Part shown: positions 37,291 to 46,186 of the stretch, in pieces | Position numbering within the stretch: the stretch's first letter is position 1 | Layout: each line of letters starts with the position of its first letter | Assembly (NCBI RefSeq): GCF_900163545.1 | Contig: NZ_FUHW01000023.1 | Span: 18,470 to 82,469, forward strand | DNA: 64,000 bases | Direction: 5' to 3' | Source: Arthrobacter rhombi | GTDB lineage: Bacteria > Actinomycetota > Actinomycetes > Actinomycetales > Micrococcaceae | The notes under the pieces: model-generated | The model's database searches: none | The model's input: only the letters and a program-made list of their open reading frames with translations | Told to the model about the DNA's origin: nothing | Position numbers and translations under genes: made by a program

Positions 37291-38427
37291 CTAGCCGTGG
37301 GTAGTGATCAAGATGATGCCGGTCGTGAGGGCTGCGGCACCCACGAGGAGTACCCCGAGGACTGTCCAGGCCCAGATATTCGCCCGCCTGGCCCCGCCCG
37401 TTTGGTAGTCCAGGGGGTCCAGGCCCTGGGCCGACCTGGCGCTCACGGGCTGGCGGGCAGCGTCGCGACCTGGTTCATCGGAAAACGGAGCCGAAGGCTC
37501 CCGCTCTTCGGGCTTCGCCCCGACGTTCTCGGACACGGCCCCGGGAGTCGGCGCCTCAACCGCGGGTCCTTTGCCGGTCGCGGGTATTTGGAGATGGAAG
37601 CCACTCGTCTCCGGGGCGTTGATCCCGGTATTGGCCAGATCTCTTTCGGCTTTTTCCCGCCGCAGCCGGTCCATGGCCCCGGTGAACGGGTCGCCAGCCT
37701 GCTCGTCCTGGTTCCGGGTGGAGTGGGCTCGTTTCAGTCGTTCGCGTTCGGCCACCCGTCGGCTGATGATGGCCGCTCGTGCTGCGAGTTCACGCTGTTT
37801 GGCGAGGATCTCTAAATCGTCATGTTCTTCCTCGGCCTCGGCCCCGGCTTTCACCGGCTGTTCGAAGACCGTTTGGCGACGTGCTTCCAGGGCTGCTTCG
37901 ACGCTGAGCGAGTCCTGCGTCTCGACGGGATCCTGGACAGTTTGCGACGCGGGCTCCGCGCTGGGAGTAACCTCTGCCGCTGGTTCTTCCGTTGCGGCGG
38001 CAGCCCGTGCAGCTGCCAGGGCCTGAAGCCGGAGTTGGCGTCGGGTCAGTGGGGCTGGTTCGTCCCCGCTGGGCTGGCTGCTGGCCGGTGCGGCAGGTGG
38101 CTGTGCCGCGGCTTCGCGACGTGCCTTCAATGCTTCGCGGTCCCGGGCCCGCTGCAGGGAGCTGCGCTCACCCGGTTCACTCTGCTCTTCGCGTTCGGGC
38201 ACCATATCGAAGGGGACGTCCGCGGCGCGTCTGCTGCGGTTGGCCTTGGTGACGCGATCGAGCTCGTTGGTGTCCCCGGATGAGCGCGGTTCCGGCTGCG
38301 CAGCAGCGTCTTCCCCCGGGACTTGCCCACGATCGTGGCCGCCGTCAGCGCTTTCGCTGACACGGCGTTGTTCACGCAGGGATCGCCGCGTTGGCGTACG
38401 TCCCAAATCGTCGCTCATGTTGTCCAT
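37291..38427 (-). CDS. Low-complexity protein with C-terminal membrane anchor
   Basis: A 378-residue protein made of a long charged, Ala/Glu/Arg/Pro-rich and probably disordered N-terminal region with coiled-coil-like stretches (ERSSLQRARDREALKARREA, EILAKQRELAARAAIISRRV) and one hydrophobic helix near the end (IWAWTVLGVLLVGAAALTTG). The anchor orientation suggests a mostly cytoplasmic body. The position between nadD and rsfS is conserved in related actinobacteria. Function unknown. The ATG at 38427 follows a G-rich site; TTG at 38436 and ATG at 38418 are alternatives. Confidence 0.75.
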   Translation of the reverse strand: MDNMSDDLGRTPTRRSLREQRRVSESADGGHDRGQVPGEDAAAQPEPRSSGDTNELDRVTKANRSRRAADVPFDMVPEREEQSEPGERSSLQRARDREALKARREAAAQPPAAPASSQPSGDEPAPLTRRQLRLQALAAARAAAATEEPAAEVTPSAEPASQTVQDPVETQDSLSVEAALEARRQTVFEQPVKAGAEAEEEHDDLEILAKQRELAARAAIISRRVAERERLKRAHSTRNQDEQAGDPFTGAMDRLRREKAERDLANTGINAPETSGFHLQIPATGKGPAVEAPTPGAVSENVGAKPEEREPSAPFSDEPGRDAARQPVSARSAQGLDPLDYQTGGARRANIWAWTVLGVLLVGAAALTTGIILITTHG

Positions 38428-38442
38428 TCCAGGCAATCCCCC

Positions 38443-39012
38443 TCAGGTGTCGCCGTCGTAGTGATACAACTCGTATTTCGCAATGTACTGAACCACCCCA
38501 TCGGGCACCAGATACCAGACCGGCTTATTCGCCTTGACCCGGTCCCGGCAAGCCGTCGAGGAGATGGCCATCGCCGGAACTTCCAGCAGGCTGATATCCG
38601 TCCGGCCCAGATCCGGGAGTTCATGTCCCGGACGGGTGACACCGACGAAATGCGCCAGGCTCCACAGTTCGTCAATGTCCTTCCAAGACATAATCCGCTC
38701 CAGCGCGTCGGCCCCGGTGATGAAGAACAATTCGGCGTTCGGCCGAAGCCGGCGTAGATCCCGCAAGGTATCGATGGTGTAGGTCGGGCCCGGGCGGTCG
38801 ATATCCACCCGGCTGACCGTAAAGCGCGGGTTCGATGCCGTAGCCACCACCGTCATCAGGTAGCGGTGTTCGGAATCGGCAACGTCTTGACCCGACTTCT
38901 GCCATGGCTGCCCCGTGGGAACAAAGACGACCTCGTCCAAGTCGAACTCCGCGGCCACTTCGCTGGCAACCACTAGGTGCCCGTGGTGGATGGGGTCAAA
39001 GGTACCCCCCAT
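38443..39012 (-). CDS. nadD: Nicotinate-nucleotide adenylyltransferase
   Basis: Makes deamido-NAD from nicotinate mononucleotide and ATP. From the first in-frame ATG 189 residues are read. [20 protein letters not shown] holds the nucleotidylyltransferase GxFDPxHxGH motif, and [20 protein letters not shown] holds the ISSTxxR motif. The ATG falls inside the first beta strand ([10 protein letters not shown]), and no ATG, GTG or TTG lies in frame in the 15 codons before it, so the true start is unclear; the next upstream ATG is at 39144 within another gene. Confidence 0.9.
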   Translation of the reverse strand: MGGTFDPIHHGHLVVASEVAAEFDLDEVVFVPTGQPWQKSGQDVADSEHRYLMTVVATASNPRFTVSRVDIDRPGPTYTIDTLRDLRRLRPNAELFFITGADALERIMSWKDIDELWSLAHFVGVTRPGHELPDLGRTDISLLEVPAMAISSTACRDRVKANKPVWYLVPDGVVQYIAKYELYHYDGDT

Positions 39013-39058
39013 GACACCAAGACGGACCGGCCTCTGGGACCCGACCGCCTGCGATCTA

Positions 39059-39280
39059 CTAGTGATCGTCGTGGCCGTGCTTGTTCGAGAACTGCTTGTG
39101 GACGTCCTCGGCTTCGATCTGTCCTTCGTGCCGGTTGCCGACATTCGTGAAGGAAACAGCGACGAAAAGCAGCAGGAGGAAGAAGGCGAAAATTCCTCCA
39201 CCGATAAGATAGGGCCAGTTTCCGGCGCTTTCGGCCTCCGCGCCGCTTGCCATGACCGTACCCAAGACCTGCGTGAGCAT
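39059..39280 (-). CDS. Small single-span membrane protein with His-rich tail
   Basis: A 73-residue protein: short polar N-terminus, one membrane helix ([20 protein letters not shown]), then a charged segment ending in NKHGHDDH. The ATG has AAGGAG seven bases upstream, supporting a real gene. Similar small proteins occur beside nadD in related genera. Function unknown; the terminal histidines and aspartates might bind metal. Confidence 0.7.
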   Translation of the reverse strand: MLTQVLGTVMASGAEAESAGNWPYLIGGGIFAFFLLLLFVAVSFTNVGNRHEGQIEAEDVHKQFSNKHGHDDH

Positions 39281-39381
39281 TTTTCTCCTTCGTGCCCGTC
39301 GTCGACCGGCGCCCCCAACGGGCGATGCGATCCGTCGATCGTCTGATGTCTGCCTACCATCCTACCCACCTGCGAGGCACT

Positions 39382-40674
39382 CTACGAACGGATGTGGCCA
39401 TCTCCTTGAACAATCCATTTCGTCGTCGTCAACTCGCGTAGACCCATCGGACCCCGGGCGTGAACCTTCTGTGTTGAGATCCCCACTTCGGCCCCCAATC
39501 CCAGCTGGCCACCGTCGGTGAATCGTGTCGAGGCGTTGACGATGACCGCCGCAGAATCGATCTCTGCGACGAACCGTTCGGCGTGAGCGAGATCATTGGT
39601 CAGGATGGCTTCGGTGTGACCGGTGGTCCAGGTACGGATATGTTCCAACGCAGCATCGAGATCGTCGACGACGGCCACCGCCAAGTCCAGGTCCATATAC
39701 TCGCGGGCCCAATCCTCCTCGGTTGCCGGGATGGCGCGGAGCCCCTCCATGAGTGCCATCGCTCGTTCATCACCGTGCAAGGTGACTCCCGCCTGAGACA
39801 GGGCCTTGAGAACCTCGGGCGCGGCCGGAGCCTGCGCATGCAGAAGCAAGGTCTCCACGGTATTGCACACGGAGGGCCGCTGGGTTTTGGCGTTTAGCAG
39901 GATCGCTGCAGCAGATTCGGCCGAAGCCGAGGCGTCGACGAAGATATGGACGTTGCCCTCCCCCGTTTCGATGACCGGGACCTGGGCGTTCTGCAGCACC
40001 GTCTGGATCAGATCGTGACCGCCACGCGGGATCAGGACATCAACTTTGCCGCGGGCACCCATCAACGCCGTGGCCCCCGCCCTGCCGAAGTCATCCACGC
40101 TCTGCACGATATCGGCGGGCAAACCCACCGACTCGAGGGCGTCACGAATCAAGTACAACAACGCCTCGTTGGACCGTGCTGCAGCCGATCCACCCCGCAG
40201 CAGAACCGCGTTACCACTCTTCAAGGCCAGACCGGCGATATCCACGGTGACGTTGGGGCGTGCCTCGTAGATGGTGCCGAGTACCCCCATCGGCACGTGG
40301 ACCTGCCGCAGGCGCAGTCCGTTGGGCAGCGTCTGTCCGCGCTGCACGGTACCCACCGGGTCCGGCAGGCCCGCAAGTTCCTCGAGGGCCGCCATCAGGG
40401 CGTCGATGCGGGCGTCGTCGAGTTTGAGCCGGTCCAGCAGGCCATCGGTCGTGCCTGCCGCCCTGCCACGTTCGAGATCCTCGGCGTTGGCGGCCTTCAC
40501 GGAGGCCCGCCGCTCGTCCAGGGAAGCGGCGATAGCCCGTAGGGCTCGGTCTTTCCAATCCCGGGTGGCCCGGGCCAACACGCGGGAAGCTTGTCGGGCG
40601 CGATCGGCCCGCAGCCCGACCTGACGGGCAATATCTTCGGTTGGACTGGTGGAATCGGTAACGCTCTGGCTCAT
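39382..40674 (-). CDS. proA: Glutamate-5-semialdehyde dehydrogenase
   Basis: A 430-residue NADPH-dependent enzyme, the second step of proline synthesis, reducing glutamyl-5-phosphate. The aldehyde-dehydrogenase fold is visible with the catalytic cysteine in RPSVCNTVETLL, ALKSGNAVLLRGGSAA and the C-terminal RFTDGGQLGLGAEVGISTQK. It lies 53 bases downstream of proB. Confidence 0.97.
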   Translation of the reverse strand: MSQSVTDSTSPTEDIARQVGLRADRARQASRVLARATRDWKDRALRAIAASLDERRASVKAANAEDLERGRAAGTTDGLLDRLKLDDARIDALMAALEELAGLPDPVGTVQRGQTLPNGLRLRQVHVPMGVLGTIYEARPNVTVDIAGLALKSGNAVLLRGGSAAARSNEALLYLIRDALESVGLPADIVQSVDDFGRAGATALMGARGKVDVLIPRGGHDLIQTVLQNAQVPVIETGEGNVHIFVDASASAESAAAILLNAKTQRPSVCNTVETLLLHAQAPAAPEVLKALSQAGVTLHGDERAMALMEGLRAIPATEEDWAREYMDLDLAVAVVDDLDAALEHIRTWTTGHTEAILTNDLAHAERFVAEIDSAAVIVNASTRFTDGGQLGLGAEVGISTQKVHARGPMGLRELTTTKWIVQGDGHIRS

Positions 40675-40727
40675 GACCCAAGCCTAGTCGGCCCGACCGG
40701 AGCCATGCCGATTGTTGAGCAACAGTG

Positions 40728-41927
40728 TTAAGGCTTCGGTTCCGTGGGCGGCAGGGTCTGCTTCTTGCGGGTCCGCCCCCCTGGCCTGAGCACCACGAGA
40801 TCGTCGATGTGGACGACTTCGCGTTCGTAGTGGGACCCAAGGCTCTTGGCCAGTTCCCGGGTGCCACGTCCCAGCATTTCCGGCAGTTCCTTGGAAGCGT
40901 AGTTCACCAATCCGCGGGCAACCACTTTTCCTTCGGGATCGGTGATCTCCACGGCGTCCCCTGCTTCGAAGTTCCCGCTCACGGAGGTAATACCGGCAGG
41001 CAATAATGAGCGCGCGCCCGAAACAACGGCGGCGACGGCACCGTCGTCGAGCGTTAGGCCGCCCTGGGTGTTGGCCAATTGGGCCAGCCAGAGCATCCGG
41101 GCCGGACGGCGTCCGCCGCGGGCGGAGAACCACGTCCCGACGTCCTCCCCTGCCAGGCCACGGCCTGCCTGTTTTGTCGACGTGATCAGGGTGGGGATCC
41201 CCGAATCGGCGGCCATGGTGGCTGCCTCAACTTTGGTGACCATGCCCCCGGTGCCCACGCCGGAGCCACCGGTCGTCCCAATGCTGACCCCGTCGAGGTC
41301 CGCGGCGCTACCCACGTCAGCGATACGGCTGGCCCCTCTCGTCGGCGGGCCGTCATAGACGGCATCGACATCCGAGAGCAGGACCAAGGCATCGGCCTTC
41401 ACCAGGTGGGCCACCAGAGCGGCAAGCCGATCATTATCTCCGAAACGGATCTCATGGGTCGCCACGGTGTCGTTCTCATTGACGACCGGGACCACACCCA
41501 ACGTGAGTAGACGGCCCAGGGCCCGGAACGCATTGGCATACTGTTGACGCCGAATCAGGTCATCCGCGGTGAGCAGGACCTGGGAAACGGTGATTCCGTG
41601 GGCGCCGAAGGCCTGCGTGTACTTGGCCATCAGCAGCCCTTGACCGACACCGGCGGCCGCCTGCTGGGTGGCCAAGTCACGTGGCCTGCGGGTTAGACCC
41701 AACGGGGCGATCCCTGCGGCAATGGCGCCCGAGGACACCAGAATCAGTTCGATCCCCCGATTGCGAACAGCTGAGAGTTCAACGACCAGCCGATTGAGGG
41801 CATCCTCGGAGATCCCGCCGTTGACAGTCGTCAGCGAGGAGGAACCGACCTTCACCACGATCCGTGTCGCCTCGGTGAGTTGCGAGCGACTCCGGATCGA
41901 GGAGGGAAGGCGGTTCTGTCGGTTCAC
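40728..41927 (-). CDS. proB: Glutamate 5-kinase
   Basis: A 399-residue enzyme that phosphorylates glutamate, the first and feedback-inhibited step of proline synthesis. It has an amino-acid-kinase domain ([10 protein letters not shown] at the ATP site, [30 protein letters not shown]) and a C-terminal PUA domain ([22 protein letters not shown]). The start is GTG, overlapping the obgE stop as GTGA, so it is coupled to obgE. Confidence 0.97.
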   Translation of the reverse strand: MNRQNRLPSSIRSRSQLTEATRIVVKVGSSSLTTVNGGISEDALNRLVVELSAVRNRGIELILVSSGAIAAGIAPLGLTRRPRDLATQQAAAGVGQGLLMAKYTQAFGAHGITVSQVLLTADDLIRRQQYANAFRALGRLLTLGVVPVVNENDTVATHEIRFGDNDRLAALVAHLVKADALVLLSDVDAVYDGPPTRGASRIADVGSAADLDGVSIGTTGGSGVGTGGMVTKVEAATMAADSGIPTLITSTKQAGRGLAGEDVGTWFSARGGRRPARMLWLAQLANTQGGLTLDDGAVAAVVSGARSLLPAGITSVSGNFEAGDAVEITDPEGKVVARGLVNYASKELPEMLGRGTRELAKSLGSHYEREVVHIDDLVVLRPGGRTRKKQTLPPTEPKP

Positions 41928-43492
41928 TTCCCGCTGTCCTTGGGCGAACTCTGATGCTTATAGTTCACGGACTCCGTCCACACGCCTGACTTGCGCTCGC
42001 GCTCCAATTCCGCGCGGGCTGCGGCACGCGCATCCTTGCGTTCTTGGTGGTCCTGACGCTTCTGTTCACGGGTGGGACGGCTGGCGTCCTCGAACCGGTC
42101 ATCCTGGCCTCGACGGGAGCCCAACAGTTCTGCGCCGGCAGCCATGGTCGGTTCCCAATCGAAGATCACGCCGTTGTCATCGTCACCGATGACCACGGCA
42201 TCCCCTGGCTTGGCCCCTGCCTTGAACAGCTTGTCTTCGACACCGATCTTTGCCAGCCGGTCAGCCAAATAGCCGACGGCTTCGTCATTGCTGAAATCGG
42301 TTTGCTTGACCCAACGCACCGGTTTTTCGCCCTCGACCCGGAACAGCGGTTCGAGGTTTCGTTCCTCACGGTGGATGGTGAAGGGGGCACGGTTCACTGC
42401 GCGGGGTCGCAGGACGGGAACCTCGACCTGGGGCAGCTCCTCGGTCGACTTTTTGCGTGCTTCGGTGACGAGCTCAGCCATGGCATAACCCAGTTCCTTC
42501 AGCCCGGTCCTGGCCAACGCCGAGACCTCGAAGACCCGGTAGCCCCGCCCTTCCAGATCGGCACGGACGAATTCGGCCATCTCCGAACCATCGGGCATGT
42601 CGGTCTTATTCAAGGCGACCAGCCGAGGCCGCTCGTTCAGCGGGACCACGACACCGTCGGCGCCCGCGTAGCTGGAGTCGGTGGCATAGGCGGCCAGTTC
42701 TGCCTCGATGGCTTCCAGATCGCTGAGCGGGTCACGGTCAGATTCCAGCGAGGCGCAGTCCAAGACATGAACCAGCGCGGCGCAGCGTTCGACGTGACGC
42801 AGGAACTCGTGCCCGAGGCCCTTGCCCTGGCTGGCCCCGGGAATGAGCCCCGGCACGTCAGCGACCGTGAATCGGACCTCCCCGCTCTGGACGACGCCCA
42901 GGTTGGGGATCAGCGTGGTGAACGGGTAGTCGGCGACCTTGGGCCGGGCCGCAGACATGGCGGCAATCAGACTGGATTTTCCGGCTGAGGGGTAGCCGAC
43001 CAACGCGATATCGGCGACAGACTTCAGCTCCAGGACGATGTCCTGCTCCGCCCCGGGGACACCCAAGAGGGCGAAACCTGGTGCCTTGCGTTTTTGCGAG
43101 GCAATGCCTGCGTTACCGAGGCCACCCATGCCGCCGGCTGCGGCGACATACTCGGTCCCGGCGCCGACCATATCGGCCAAAATGTTCCCGGCACGGTCTT
43201 TGACCACGGTGCCATCGGGTACCGGAAGGATCAGCGTCTCACCGTTGCGCCCGGGCTGCATATCGCCCTTGCCCGGTTCGCCGTTGCCGCCCTGGCGGTG
43301 GGGGGAATGGTGGTAGGAGAGCAACGTGGTGGTCTGGGGGTCGACGCGGATGATCACGTCGCCTCCGTTGCCGCCGCTGGCGCCGTCGGGCCCGCCGAGC
43401 GGCTTGAACTTCTCCCGACGGATCGACACGCAGCCGTGCCCTCCGTTTCCGCCGGAAACGTGAAGGACTACGCGGTCTACGAACGCTGCCAC
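41924..43492 (-). CDS. obgE: GTPase Obg
   Basis: A 522-residue ribosome-associated GTPase acting in 50S maturation and stress signalling. It has an N-terminal glycine-rich Obg domain ([16 protein letters not shown]), a G domain with [22 protein letters not shown] and LNKTDM, and a C-terminal OCT domain ([20 protein letters not shown]). An extra basic tail ([20 protein letters not shown]) follows. It lies downstream of rplU-rpmA past an intergenic terminator and is coupled to proB. Confidence 0.97.
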   Translation of the reverse strand: MAAFVDRVVLHVSGGNGGHGCVSIRREKFKPLGGPDGASGGNGGDVIIRVDPQTTTLLSYHHSPHRQGGNGEPGKGDMQPGRNGETLILPVPDGTVVKDRAGNILADMVGAGTEYVAAAGGMGGLGNAGIASQKRKAPGFALLGVPGAEQDIVLELKSVADIALVGYPSAGKSSLIAAMSAARPKVADYPFTTLIPNLGVVQSGEVRFTVADVPGLIPGASQGKGLGHEFLRHVERCAALVHVLDCASLESDRDPLSDLEAIEAELAAYATDSSYAGADGVVVPLNERPRLVALNKTDMPDGSEMAEFVRADLEGRGYRVFEVSALARTGLKELGYAMAELVTEARKKSTEELPQVEVPVLRPRAVNRAPFTIHREERNLEPLFRVEGEKPVRWVKQTDFSNDEAVGYLADRLAKIGVEDKLFKAGAKPGDAVVIGDDDNGVIFDWEPTMAAGAELLGSRRGQDDRFEDASRPTREQKRQDHQERKDARAAARAELERERKSGVWTESVNYKHQSSPKDSGK

Positions 43493-43550
43493 TACTGGGA
43501 CTCCTCTATTGGGTGCCGCTACGGTCCTGCTGGTCCGTGATGCGGCCGGT

Positions 43551-43594
43551 GAAAAAAAGAACTGGAGGGCAGGCCAAACGGCCCGCCCTCCAGT
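43551..43594 (-). terminator. Rho-independent terminator after rpmA
   Basis: On the minus strand ACTGGAGGGC and GGCC pair with GGCC and GCCCTCCAGT with one internal mismatch, followed by TTCTTTTTTT. It lies between rpmA and obgE, so obgE is expressed by read-through or its own promoter. Confidence 0.85.
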
Positions 43595-43619
43595 CTAGCT
43601 AAAATCTGTACTACAGAAA

Positions 43620-43874
43620 TTAGCCGGCATCTACGATGTTCACGACACGACGGCCGCGACGGGTGCCGAACTCTACCGAGCCGGCTGCCAGTGCGAACAG
43701 CGTGTCGTCGCCACCACGGCCGACGTTGGCGCCGGGGTGGAAGCGCGTGCCGCGCTGGCGAACAATGATTTCACCGGCGGAAACGACCTGGCCTCCGAAG
43801 CGCTTGACGCCCAGGAACTGAGGGTTGGAATCGCGGCCGTTGCGAGTGGAACTCGCGCCCTTCTTACTTGCCAT
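43620..43874 (-). CDS. rpmA: 50S ribosomal protein bL27
   Basis: An 84-residue ribosomal protein whose N-terminal arm reaches the peptidyl-transferase centre. [39 protein letters not shown] and RGTKFHPG-like [11 protein letters not shown] are diagnostic. It needs no N-terminal cleavage, unlike Firmicutes homologues. It lies 46 bases downstream of rplU. Confidence 0.98.
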   Translation of the reverse strand: MASKKGASSTRNGRDSNPQFLGVKRFGGQVVSAGEIIVRQRGTRFHPGANVGRGGDDTLFALAAGSVEFGTRRGRRVVNIVDAG

Positions 43875-43920
43875 TGAATGTGCCTACCTTTGAATCGTGG
43901 GTGATCTGGTCTCCGTCGCC

Positions 43921-44241
43921 TTAGGCGATGGAGGTGACCTTGACCTTGGTCAGTGCGGAACGGAAACCCTGACGCTTCTTGTAGCCGGTCTTGTTCTTGT
44001 ACTTCTGGATGACGATCTTCGGGCCGCGGAGGTTCTCGAGAACCTCGGCGGTCACGGTGACCTTCGCCAGGTCGGCAGCAGCGGAGGTGACCTTCTCGCC
44101 ATCTACCAGAAGCAGTGCTGGGAGCTCAATGGTTCCACCAGCTGCCTCGGGGACGCGGTCAAGGGTCACCCAGTCTCCTACGGAAACCTTTTCCTGCCGG
44201 CCGCCTGCGCGGACAATCGCGTACACCACTTGGGAACTCAC
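43921..44241 (-). CDS. rplU: 50S ribosomal protein bL21
   Basis: A 106-residue ribosomal protein: [20 protein letters not shown] at the start, then [20 protein letters not shown], which is the family signature. The start is GTG with GAGAGAA upstream. An in-frame GTG at 44229 is closer to the usual length but lacks a ribosome-binding site. First gene of the rplU-rpmA unit. Confidence 0.98.
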   Translation of the reverse strand: MSSQVVYAIVRAGGRQEKVSVGDWVTLDRVPEAAGGTIELPALLLVDGEKVTSAAADLAKVTVTAEVLENLRGPKIVIQKYKNKTGYKKRQGFRSALTKVKVTSIA

Positions 44242-44360
44242 TTCTCTCGACGTCTATTACTCTTACTGCGCACATTCCACCGGACCAAACGATCGGGGAT
44301 AAGCGCTGTGCTGTCACGCCGAGCGGAAAATCCGATGAGCGGCGCATGCACCGAGGATCC

Positions 44361-44390
44361 AGATTACGCTATTTCGGTCCGCGGGAGCAA
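44361..44390 (-). promoter_or_regulatory. Candidate rplU promoter
   Basis: Minus-strand TTGCTC (44390-44385) and TAATCT (44366-44361) are 18 bases apart, about 120 bases upstream of rplU. The resulting leader of roughly 110 bases could fold, but no known leader motif was recognised. Confidence 0.45.
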
Positions 44391-44496
44391 ATACATCCTC
44401 CGACGGCGGGTCGTCAAGACCCCCGTGAGGCTGGAGCACCTTTCTACGTTACCTTCTCAGCCCCGACACCGCGAACGGCAGGCAACAACGGCTGCC

Positions 44497-45954
44497 TCAT
44501 TTTCTTCCGGTCAAAGAGGAGATCGTCTCCCCCTCCACGCCGGGCAGCGTGTCCAGAATGGCGTTGACGTCGGTGCCCCGGCGTTTCCCCAGACGGGAAT
44601 AGATCGTGAAGACCACCAGCCCGATGGCCAGCCACGGAAGGTAGATGGCCAGGGTGGTCAGTTCGTGGAAACGCCCAGTGAAGAGGGCACCCCAATTCGC
44701 CGCCTGGGAGAGCAAGGCCACCGACCCGAGCCCGGCGATGATGATCGGAAGATAGAACCAGGGGCCGGGAGAGAACGCTGCCCGGGCGGCAAACCCGGGT
44801 TTCTTGGCGTAGATATAGCCTGCAGCCACCGCCACGCCCAGGTAGGCGACGAGGTAGCTAAAGGTGGCGATGGACAACGCCTGGTCCAGTCCCCCACTCC
44901 AGAACATGAGCGCACAAGCACAAATATAGAGCGTCAGCAGCGACCAGTGCGGGGTACCGAACCGCCGGTTTACCGTGGAGAACCAGCGGGGGAAGATTTC
45001 ATCCCAAGACCATGAATAGGGGATCTTGATGGCCGCTGCCATCACTGCGTGGACACTGGTGGCGGTGGCCAGTAAGCCTCCGATGGCGACCACAATGACT
45101 GCGGTATCCCCCATGAAGGTTTGGGCTGCGGTCACCAATGGCCGATCGGAGTTGGCCAGAATCGTGTAATCGCCCACCACCCCGTAGATCACCACGGCGG
45201 TCAGCATGAACAGGACCACCAGCACGAAGGTCCCTCCGAGCATCGCCAACGGCAGGTTGCGTCCTGGGTTTTTGATCTCAGCCCCCATCTGTGCCGCGAC
45301 CTCGATGCCGATGAATGCGTAGAACAGAGGCACGAGGGAGCCGACGAATCCGCCGGCGCCACCGGTGAAGAACGGCTGGTAGTTGGCGGTGTCGATGGAG
45401 AACACCCCGGGGATGACCAGCACCAGGATTGCTGCCACCAGAAGTCCGAACATCGCGTTTTGCGAGACGCTATACCCCTTGACGCCGCCGAGATTGACGA
45501 TGAAGAGCACGGTGAGCAGGACGAAGCCGGAGACGGCGGGGTCCACCGTCGGATAGAAGACATTGAGGTAGCTACCGAACCCGATGGCCAGCACGGCGTC
45601 GGTCGCAATGTAGCCCAACCATTTCGTCCACGTGACCACGAAGCCCAGGAAACGGCTGTTGAAGGTGCGCGAAAGGTAGGTATAGGCGCCTCCGGCTGCC
45701 GAAAAGATGGTGCCCATCCAGCTGTAGTACGTGGCAATGCACAGGGCGATGATGCCGGTGACGGCAACCCCGAGGATCACGCTGGGACCCGTGGTGGTGC
45801 TCGCTGTTCCCAGGGTGACGAAGAGCCCGGCTCCGAGGGTGCCGGCGACGACGGTAGCAATGGCGCAGGCCAAGCCCATGCTTCGGGGCAAGCCGGTTTC
45901 CCGGTGACCCATCACCTGTTTGGTGCTGTTGCCGGACATCGTTGTCCCACCCAT
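44497..45954 (-). CDS. APC superfamily amino acid permease
   Basis: A 485-residue transporter with about twelve membrane segments. Segment 1 has AGTLGAGLFVTLGTAS (the APC GAGIF-like motif), segment 2 SAAGGAYTYLSRTF, and segment 6 LFYAFIGIEVAAQMGAEIKNP, typical of amino acid transporters. It is inserted between rplU and rne, which are usually adjacent in this cluster. Substrate unknown. Confidence 0.9.
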   Translation of the reverse strand: MGGTTMSGNSTKQVMGHRETGLPRSMGLACAIATVVAGTLGAGLFVTLGTASTTTGPSVILGVAVTGIIALCIATYYSWMGTIFSAAGGAYTYLSRTFNSRFLGFVVTWTKWLGYIATDAVLAIGFGSYLNVFYPTVDPAVSGFVLLTVLFIVNLGGVKGYSVSQNAMFGLLVAAILVLVIPGVFSIDTANYQPFFTGGAGGFVGSLVPLFYAFIGIEVAAQMGAEIKNPGRNLPLAMLGGTFVLVVLFMLTAVVIYGVVGDYTILANSDRPLVTAAQTFMGDTAVIVVAIGGLLATATSVHAVMAAAIKIPYSWSWDEIFPRWFSTVNRRFGTPHWSLLTLYICACALMFWSGGLDQALSIATFSYLVAYLGVAVAAGYIYAKKPGFAARAAFSPGPWFYLPIIIAGLGSVALLSQAANWGALFTGRFHELTTLAIYLPWLAIGLVVFTIYSRLGKRRGTDVNAILDTLPGVEGETISSLTGRK

Positions 45955-46113
45955 CGATCGGTTGGGATGTTCACGAACCGTGAGGGTGGATGCCGTTGCC
46001 GGCCGACCGGTCCCTGAGCATCAGGGGTGGGCCATGTTTAGCATGGGGCTCCGCACCGGTCAATGATCCTGCGGGGCGTGAGCGCAACCGGGAACTCAGG
46101 CTGCCCCACGACG

Positions 46114-46148
46114 GTGGGCGGGCCCCGGATCAACCAGGGCCCGCCCAC
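46114..46148 (-). terminator. Hairpin downstream of rne
   Basis: GTGGGCGGGCCC (46114-46125) pairs perfectly with GGGCCCGCCCAC (46137-46148). It lies 39 bases beyond the rne stop. The T-run is weak on the minus strand. Confidence 0.65.
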
Positions 46149-46186
46149 ACAGGTACTCTTCTGGACGGGTGAACCGTCCGTTGCGG

